DNA from: Allobogoriella deserti
Lineage (GTDB): Bacteria > Actinomycetota > Actinomycetes > Actinomycetales > Actinomycetaceae
Assembly: GCF_042680605.1 (NCBI RefSeq)
Contig: NZ_JBHUEE010000004.1
Coordinates: 270,129 to 334,128, forward strand
DNA length: 64,000 nt
Direction: 5' to 3'
In this document: piece after piece, positions 59,768 through 64,000 of the stretch
Position numbering within the stretch: position 1 is the stretch's first letter
Layout of the letters: the number at the start of each line of letters is the position of its first letter
Translations under genes and position numbers: made by a program
The notes under the pieces: model-generated
Database searches by the model: none
What the model saw: only the letters and a program-made list of their open reading frames with translations
Told to the model about the DNA's origin: nothing

Positions 59768-60601
59768 TCATGCGGGGCGCCCCCGCCATCCTTGGACCGG
59801 GAGGTCGAACTTCGCGACGAGGCGTCCCGAGAACGGGACCTCGGCGAGGCGCGCGAGCCGGACCGCGTGGCTGCCCCGGCGGACCGTGATGCGCGATCCG
59901 GGTGGCACGTCGATACGTCGGCGTCCGTCGCAGAACAGGACGGCATCGATGTCGCCGTGCGGGAGGACCTCGACCTCGAGGGCCGAATGCGGGCCGACCA
60001 CCATCGGGCGCGCGAAGAGCGCGTGCGCCGCGATGGGGACGAGCAGGAGCGCCTCGACGTCCGGCCAGACGATCGGACCGCCCCCGGAGAAGGCGTAGGC
60101 GGTCGACCCCGTGGCGGTGGCCAGGACGATCGCGTCACAGCCGAAGCTGGACAGGCCGCGGCCGTCGACCCCGATGGTGGTCTCGACCATGCGGGCGCGC
60201 TCCCCTTTCTCCAGGGCAGCTTCGTTGACGGCCCAGCCGTGCTGCTCGGTGCCGTCGGGGGCGGTGACGACCACGTCGAGGGTCATGCGTTCCTCGACGG
60301 TGTAGTCGCGGGCGACGACGCGGGTCACCACGTCCGGCAGCGCTTCGGACTCGGCCTCCGCGAGGAAGCCCACCCGTCCGAGGTTGACGCCGAGCAGCGG
60401 CAGGTCGTGCTCGCGCGCGTCCTCGGCAGCCCGCAGGATGGTGCCGTCACCGCCGAGGACGATGATGAGTTCGCACCCTTCGGCCGTGCCGTCGCGCACG
60501 ACCTCGATGCCCTGCTCCCGTAGCGCCGCGGTGACACGATCGGCCGCCTGCACGGCTTCCGGTCGGCCTTCGTGGGTGACGACGAGGATGCGTCTGGTCA
60601 T
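59768..60601 (-). CDS. nadK: NAD kinase
   Basis: A 277-residue ATP-NAD kinase. GGDGT at 50-54, then NLGRVGFLAE and the substrate-binding NE/D motif AVNEAALEKG and TGSTAYAFSGGGP. It phosphorylates NAD to NADP. Overlaps tlyA by 4 bases. Confidence 0.96.
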   Translation of the reverse strand: MTRRILVVTHEGRPEAVQAADRVTAALREQGIEVVRDGTAEGCELIIVLGGDGTILRAAEDAREHDLPLLGVNLGRVGFLAEAESEALPDVVTRVVARDYTVEERMTLDVVVTAPDGTEQHGWAVNEAALEKGERARMVETTIGVDGRGLSSFGCDAIVLATATGSTAYAFSGGGPIVWPDVEALLLVPIAAHALFARPMVVGPHSALEVEVLPHGDIDAVLFCDGRRRIDVPPGSRITVRRGSHAVRLARLAEVPFSGRLVAKFDLPVQGWRGRPA

Positions 60602-61458
60602 GGAGCCGATCCTTCCGTCACTGGGCGAGGCCCGTCGCCGGCCGGTCCGGTGCGGACCGCACGCTCGGCTGCCTCGAGAAGGGCGTCGTCGTCGAGCGCG
60701 TGGGGGTGTCCGCGCCGTAGGGCCAAGAAGTATTCCACGTTGCCGGCCGGTCCTGGCAGCGGGGACGGGACCACCGCCCAGGCGTCCAGGCCGAGGGAGC
60801 CGGCGGTCCTGGCGACGGTACGGACGGCGTCGATGTGCAACGCCGGGTCCCGCACCACGCCACCGGAGCCGAGTCGCTCCCGTCCGACCTCGAACTGTGG
60901 CTTGACCATGAGCAGCAGGTCGGCGTCGGGGGCGGCGACCCCGGCGAGGGCGGGCAGGACAAGCGTGAGCGAGATGAAGGAGAGGTCGCCGACGACGAGG
61001 TCGACCGGAGGGGCGACCTGGGTCGCGTCGAGGGTGCGGACGTTGGTGCGTTCCAGGACGCTCACGCGCGAGTCGTTGCGAAGTCGCCAGGCCAGCTGTC
61101 CGTACCCGACGTCCACGGCGAGGACGTGCGCGGCTCCGCGGCGGAGCAGCACGTCGGTGAAGCCGCCGGTGGAGGCACCGGCGTCCAGGCAGCGCCGGCC
61201 GGCGACGACCGGCGCCTGCGAGCCGAGTGCGTCGAGCGCCCCGGCGAGTTTGTGGGCGCCGCGCGAGACGTAGTCGCTGCCGCTCTCCGCCGCGACCACG
61301 CGCAGCGCTTGAGCGGGGTCGACCTGCCGGGCGGGCTTGGTGGCCGCTTGCCCGTCCAGCAGGACGCGGCCGTCGGCGATGAGTTCCGCCGCGTGCTGGC
61401 GGGAGCGGGCCAGCCCGCGCCGGACGAGCTCGGCGTCGATACGGGTCAGTCGGGCCAC
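60598..61458 (-). CDS. tlyA: TlyA rRNA 2'-O-methyltransferase
   Basis: A 286-residue protein with an N-terminal S4 RNA-binding domain (residues 1-60, RLTRIDAELVRRGLARSRQHAAELIADGRVLLDG) and an FtsJ-like methyltransferase domain (CLDAGASTGGFTDVLLRRGAAHVLAVDVGYGQLAW). Homologues methylate 16S and 23S rRNA cytidines and sensitise ribosomes to capreomycin. GTG start one base after the 60-aa gene's stop. Confidence 0.94.
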   Translation of the reverse strand: MARLTRIDAELVRRGLARSRQHAAELIADGRVLLDGQAATKPARQVDPAQALRVVAAESGSDYVSRGAHKLAGALDALGSQAPVVAGRRCLDAGASTGGFTDVLLRRGAAHVLAVDVGYGQLAWRLRNDSRVSVLERTNVRTLDATQVAPPVDLVVGDLSFISLTLVLPALAGVAAPDADLLLMVKPQFEVGRERLGSGGVVRDPALHIDAVRTVARTAGSLGLDAWAVVPSPLPGPAGNVEYFLALRRGHPHALDDDALLEAAERAVRTGPAGDGPRPVTEGSAP

Positions 61459-61459
61459 G

Positions 61460-61642
61460 TCAGCTCTCGGCCTCGTCCAGGCGTTCGGCGAGATGGTCGT
61501 GGATCGCCTGGAACACCTCGACCTGCTGCTCGAGGGGGACGTCCTCGATCCCGTCGAGCGCGGCGAGGGGGTCCTGCTCGGTCACGCCAGGCGTGTCCGC
61601 AGCGGCGTCGGCAGGTGTGTGTTCGCCTGCTTCCTCGGCCAT
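61460..61642 (-). CDS. Small acidic conserved protein (Rv1693-like)
   Basis: A 60-residue, strongly acidic protein (MAEEAGEHTPADAAADTPGV..., DGIEDVPLEQQVEVFQAIHDHLAERLDEAES). The C-terminal half is a predicted helix, conserved between a HAD phosphatase gene and tlyA in actinobacteria. It has no known domain. The stop is one base from the tlyA GTG, which implies coupled translation and perhaps a chaperone- or partner-like role for TlyA; that is inference. Confidence 0.72.
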   Translation of the reverse strand: MAEEAGEHTPADAAADTPGVTEQDPLAALDGIEDVPLEQQVEVFQAIHDHLAERLDEAES

Positions 61643-61685
61643 GGCGCGGTTCTCCTGCCTGTCGGTTCGTCCGGACTCCGGCAGG

Positions 61686-62768
61686 TTATCGCGGCGCCGC
61701 GACCTCGAGCAGCGGGAGGCTGTCGCGTGTGACGGACCGTCCGTCGTCGGCCGCGGACCAGGCGGCCGTGGCGAGGCAGCGCCAGGCGTCGAGCGAGATG
61801 GTGATCGGCTCGGCCGCGTCGCTGTCCAGGTCGACGACGGCGCCGCCGACTCGCATCTCGAAGCCCGCCGGCGCTCCGCTGGGGCGGACCGCCGCGGCGC
61901 CGCAGGTCCACCATCCGTCGGCGTCCGGGACCGGCGCGGGGTGCGGCTCGCCGAGCCCGCGCAGATCCACGGCGAGGTAGGACGGCCGTTCGCCGGGTTC
62001 GGCGAGAACGACGTCACGGGCGTCGTTGACACCGGTGAGGACGTGCAGCCCGGGATAGCCGGCCGCCCGGGCGCCGGCGAGGTCGGTGTCCAGGCGGTCC
62101 CCGACCACGAGCGGCCGGGCTGCCTCGGCGCGATCGGCGGCCTGGTGGAAGATCGGCGCACGCGGCTTGCCGGCCGAGTCCGGGGTGACGCCGGTGGCGC
62201 GGGTGACGGCGGCGACCAGCGCACCGTTCCCGATGGCCATGCCGCGCTCGCGCGGCAGCGTGGGATCGAGGTTGGTTGCGACGTAGGTGGCGCCGGCGGC
62301 CACGGCGAAGGCGGCCTCGCTCAGCTCGCGCCAGCCGATATCGGTGGAGAGTCCTTGGACGACGGCGGCCGGACGATCATCGGCCGAGTCGGTGACCCGG
62401 AATCCTCGCTCGGTCAGGGCCGTGCGCAGGCCCGGGCCTCCGACGGCGAGTACCAGGGAGCCCGCCGACACATGCTCGGCGAGCATGGCGGCGGCCGCCT
62501 GCGCGGAGGTGGTGATCGCCGCCGGGTCGGCCTCGATACCGACGGCGGACAACTCGCCGGCTATGACGCCGGGCTCGCGGGACGCGTTGTTGGTCACGAA
62601 CATCATCCGCTGGCCGGCCTCTCGCGCCGTGGCCACGGCCTGGGCCGCGTGCGGTACCGGCTCCGTGCCCAGCAGCACGACGCCGTCGAGGTCCATGAGC
62701 GCGACGTCGTAGGACTGCTGCAGTGGACGGTCGCTCGAGGACAGGGTCGATTTCCGCTGCGGCGTCAT
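61686..62768 (-). CDS. HAD-IIA sugar/glycerol-phosphate phosphatase
   Basis: A 360-residue HAD-IIA (NagD/AraL-like) protein. Nucleophile YDVALMDLDGVVLLG; motif 2 MMFVTNNASREP; GKPRAPIF and VVGDRLDTDLAGARAAGY complete the site. The mycobacterial orthologue Rv1692 is a glycerol-3-phosphate phosphatase. A C-terminal ~100-residue extension is typical. Overlaps the TPR gene by 4 bases. Confidence 0.9.
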   Translation of the reverse strand: MTPQRKSTLSSSDRPLQQSYDVALMDLDGVVLLGTEPVPHAAQAVATAREAGQRMMFVTNNASREPGVIAGELSAVGIEADPAAITTSAQAAAAMLAEHVSAGSLVLAVGGPGLRTALTERGFRVTDSADDRPAAVVQGLSTDIGWRELSEAAFAVAAGATYVATNLDPTLPRERGMAIGNGALVAAVTRATGVTPDSAGKPRAPIFHQAADRAEAARPLVVGDRLDTDLAGARAAGYPGLHVLTGVNDARDVVLAEPGERPSYLAVDLRGLGEPHPAPVPDADGWWTCGAAAVRPSGAPAGFEMRVGGAVVDLDSDAAEPITISLDAWRCLATAAWSAADDGRSVTRDSLPLLEVAAPR

Positions 62769-63703
62769 CGTCCCTCCTGCTCCTCACCCGGTCCGGGTGC
62801 CTCGGCAGCGGACGCGGCCCCGTTCGCCGGCTCGTCCTCGAGCTCGAGGATGTCGACCTCGTTCTCGAGTTCCTCCGGGTCGGGACCCACGGCCGCACGG
62901 ACGGCCGCCGCCTCCTCCGTGCGCCCGAGCTCGTCGAGTCGGTCCGCCCGGACGAGCGCGAGCCGGCGCACGAGCTGGGGGTCGGTGACTGTCCGGGTCA
63001 GCGGCCCGTCCAGCACCAGGAGGCCGGCTTCGTACTCACCGAGGTCCGCGCGTGCACCGCTCGCCACCATCGCCAGCTCCGCGCGATCCGTCGGACCGAG
63101 CGCCGAGATGTCCGCCTCGGCGACGACCGCGAGGGCACGTTCGGGACGGCCCAGGCCCCGCTCACAATCCGCCTCCACGGCACGATGCGCGTCCAGCCCG
63201 GACAGCCGCCGCGCGGTACGCAGTTCGCGCAGAGCCTCGGCGTAGCGCCCGGTGGCGTAGGCCGTCAGCGCCATCGCCTCACGCACCACATCCACGCGGC
63301 CGGCGCGCCGCTGCGCGGCCTGGGTGTGCTGATAGGCCCGCTCCGGGTCGGACTCGAGGAGCTGCCCGGCCACCACGAGGTGTCGCGCCACCAGATCGGC
63401 GTTCGCCTTCCCGAGGGTCCGCAGTCGCGCGCGTGCCGCCCCGTCCAGCATCTGCGGGTCGATGTCCTCGGGCAGGTCCGGCTCCGGCGGCCGCTGCGCG
63501 CGCTCGTCTCGGCGCTGGGGCCGCGCGTTCCGGGAGCCGCCCGGGGGCTGCCCCGGTTCGGCCCGGCGGCGACCGCCGCCGGCGGCGCGCCCGTCGGGGC
63601 GGCCAGAACCGCCACGGGACTGCCGCGGACCGCCCCCACGGTCGCCGCTCGGCCGGCCGCCGCCTCGCCGGCCGTTGCCACCACCGTTCATGCGCTCAGC
63701 CAT
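62765..63703 (-). CDS. TPR-like helical protein with disordered Gly/Arg-rich N-terminus
   Basis: A 312-residue soluble protein. Residues 1-80 are Gly/Arg/Pro-rich (MAERMNGGGNGRRGGGRPSG...) with no fold, and residues 90-270 are helical and resemble tetratricopeptide repeats (DLVARHLVVAGQLLESDPERAYQHTQAA; ATGRYAEALRELRTARRL). The C-terminus is acidic. Orthologous in position to Rv1691. It may bind RNA or proteins; the first gene after the rRNA operon on this strand. Function unknown. Confidence 0.78.
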   Translation of the reverse strand: MAERMNGGGNGRRGGGRPSGDRGGGPRQSRGGSGRPDGRAAGGGRRRAEPGQPPGGSRNARPQRRDERAQRPPEPDLPEDIDPQMLDGAARARLRTLGKANADLVARHLVVAGQLLESDPERAYQHTQAAQRRAGRVDVVREAMALTAYATGRYAEALRELRTARRLSGLDAHRAVEADCERGLGRPERALAVVAEADISALGPTDRAELAMVASGARADLGEYEAGLLVLDGPLTRTVTDPQLVRRLALVRADRLDELGRTEEAAAVRAAVGPDPEELENEVDILELEDEPANGAASAAEAPGPGEEQEGR

Positions 63704-63886
63704 TTCTCAGTCCCCTGTTCAGATCTGCGCTGCGCCACCATCGTGCCGCACCGTCGCAACCGCGCGGCCGCATGCCGTCGCGGGCACCATCGTTCGCCGC
63801 GGCGCGGTGTGTCGTCGAGCCCCCTGCGGGTTCATATTCTGTCCGGTTTTTCGGGTTTGGGGTGTGAGGGAGCCGGGCTGGAACGC

Positions 63887-63948
63887 GAGAAGGGCCCCGG
63901 GGCGGGGGCCGCGGTGTGCGGTACCCCCCCTTTCCCGGGACCCTTCTC
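63887..63948 (-). terminator. Long stem downstream of 5S rRNA (rrn terminator or processing stem)
   Basis: GAGAAGGGCCCCGGG (63887-63901) and CCCGGGACCCTTCTC (63934-63948) pair over 15 bases with a single G-U wobble in the minus-strand transcript, with a 32-base loop. It begins about 18 bases downstream of the 5S end. No T-tract, so it could be a Rho-independent stem of GC type or an RNase III site. Confidence 0.75.
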
Positions 63949-63965
63949 GGATATTTAACGTGTGT

Positions 63966-64000
63966 GTACGGCGGTGTCCTGCTCTCCCACACGCTCGCGC
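63966..64000 (-). rRNA. rrf: 5S ribosomal RNA, 3' end only
   Basis: The minus strand here reads GCGAGCGTGTGGGAGAGCAGG then ACACCGCCGTAC, the 3' part of actinobacterial 5S rRNA (GUGUGGGAGAGUAGG-xC-GCC). The gene continues past the right edge, so the window ends in the distal part of an rRNA operon transcribed on the minus strand. The exact mature 3' end is uncertain by a few bases. Confidence 0.9.

Overview
The window is about 70% GC and is packed with bacterial genes using frequent GTG starts and 4-nt ATGA/GTGA overlaps. Its gene content is actinobacterial: a SufR-SufBDCSUT operon, InhA-type FabI, divergent glgA/glgC, the SteA/MctB(SteB) pair, DUF3099, SURF1, ImuA'/ImuB under a mycobacterial-type SOS box, and an IdeR/DtxR iron box. 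A member of Micrococcales (Georgenia/Ruania/Beutenbergia-like) would fit, but the genus is not proven by the sequence. There is no transposase, integrase, CRISPR array or recognisable prophage, and no gene-free stretch longer than about 260 bases. This looks like ordinary chromosome that ends inside an rRNA operon.

Layout. Positions 1-3.8 kb (minus strand): the start of an iron-regulated siderophore-type ABC ATPase behind a good IdeR/DtxR box, then a dadA-like oxidase, amino-acid permease and acetamidase/formamidase operon. 3.9-6.2 kb (plus): an orphan response regulator that has lost its phosphoacceptor Asp, followed by a lipoprotein and a secreted PKD-like protein. 6.2-8.6 kb: a TetR regulator divergent from a DrrAB-type exporter. 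8.6-11.2 kb: the mutasome pair imuA'-imuB. 11.4-23.3 kb: housekeeping and small conserved genes, including a PEBP, YbaK, a DHFR-like reductase, a lone AAA ATPase, trmL, a NarL-type two-component system, a SpoU methyltransferase, an SPFH/NfeD pair and a soluble ABC ATPase. 23.3-28.9 kb: glycogen/maltose-phosphate synthesis (glgA/glgC), serB, sixA, fabI and fabG. 29.1-32.1 kb: a zinc-free L36 gene with a Zur-like box, DUF3099, a small Cys/His protein, SURF1 and an alcohol dehydrogenase. 32.1-40.7 kb: an ABC-F ATPase and the complete suf operon with a candidate SufR operator. 40.8-49.6 kb: an ABC exporter beside sufR, a GH65 phosphorylase with a beta-phosphoglucomutase-like enzyme, ctaA, and a PadR-DUF1048-ABC exporter operon. 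49.7-63.7 kb (minus): a long run of closely spaced genes, transcribed in the order TPR protein, HAD phosphatase, 60-aa acidic protein, tlyA, nadK, recN, steA, mctB/steB, MraY-like transferase, MurJ, GT4 glycosyltransferase, pyrG, Nudix hydrolase. The right edge holds the 3' end of a 5S rRNA and a long terminator-like stem.

How it fits together. Several blocks match the gene order I recall from Mycobacterium tuberculosis (Rv1691-Rv1700, Rv1456c-Rv1466, Rv1483-1484, Rv1212c-1213). Against that backbone, lineage-specific insertions stand out: a GPT/MurJ/GT4 trio between mctB/steB and pyrG, which could make and flip a lipid-linked glycan next to division genes, and a GH65 plus sugar-phosphomutase pair between the suf-linked exporter and ctaA. 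Metal and stress control can be read directly from DNA sites: iron (IdeR box), zinc (Zur-like box at L36), Fe-S status (SufR operator) and DNA damage (SOS box).
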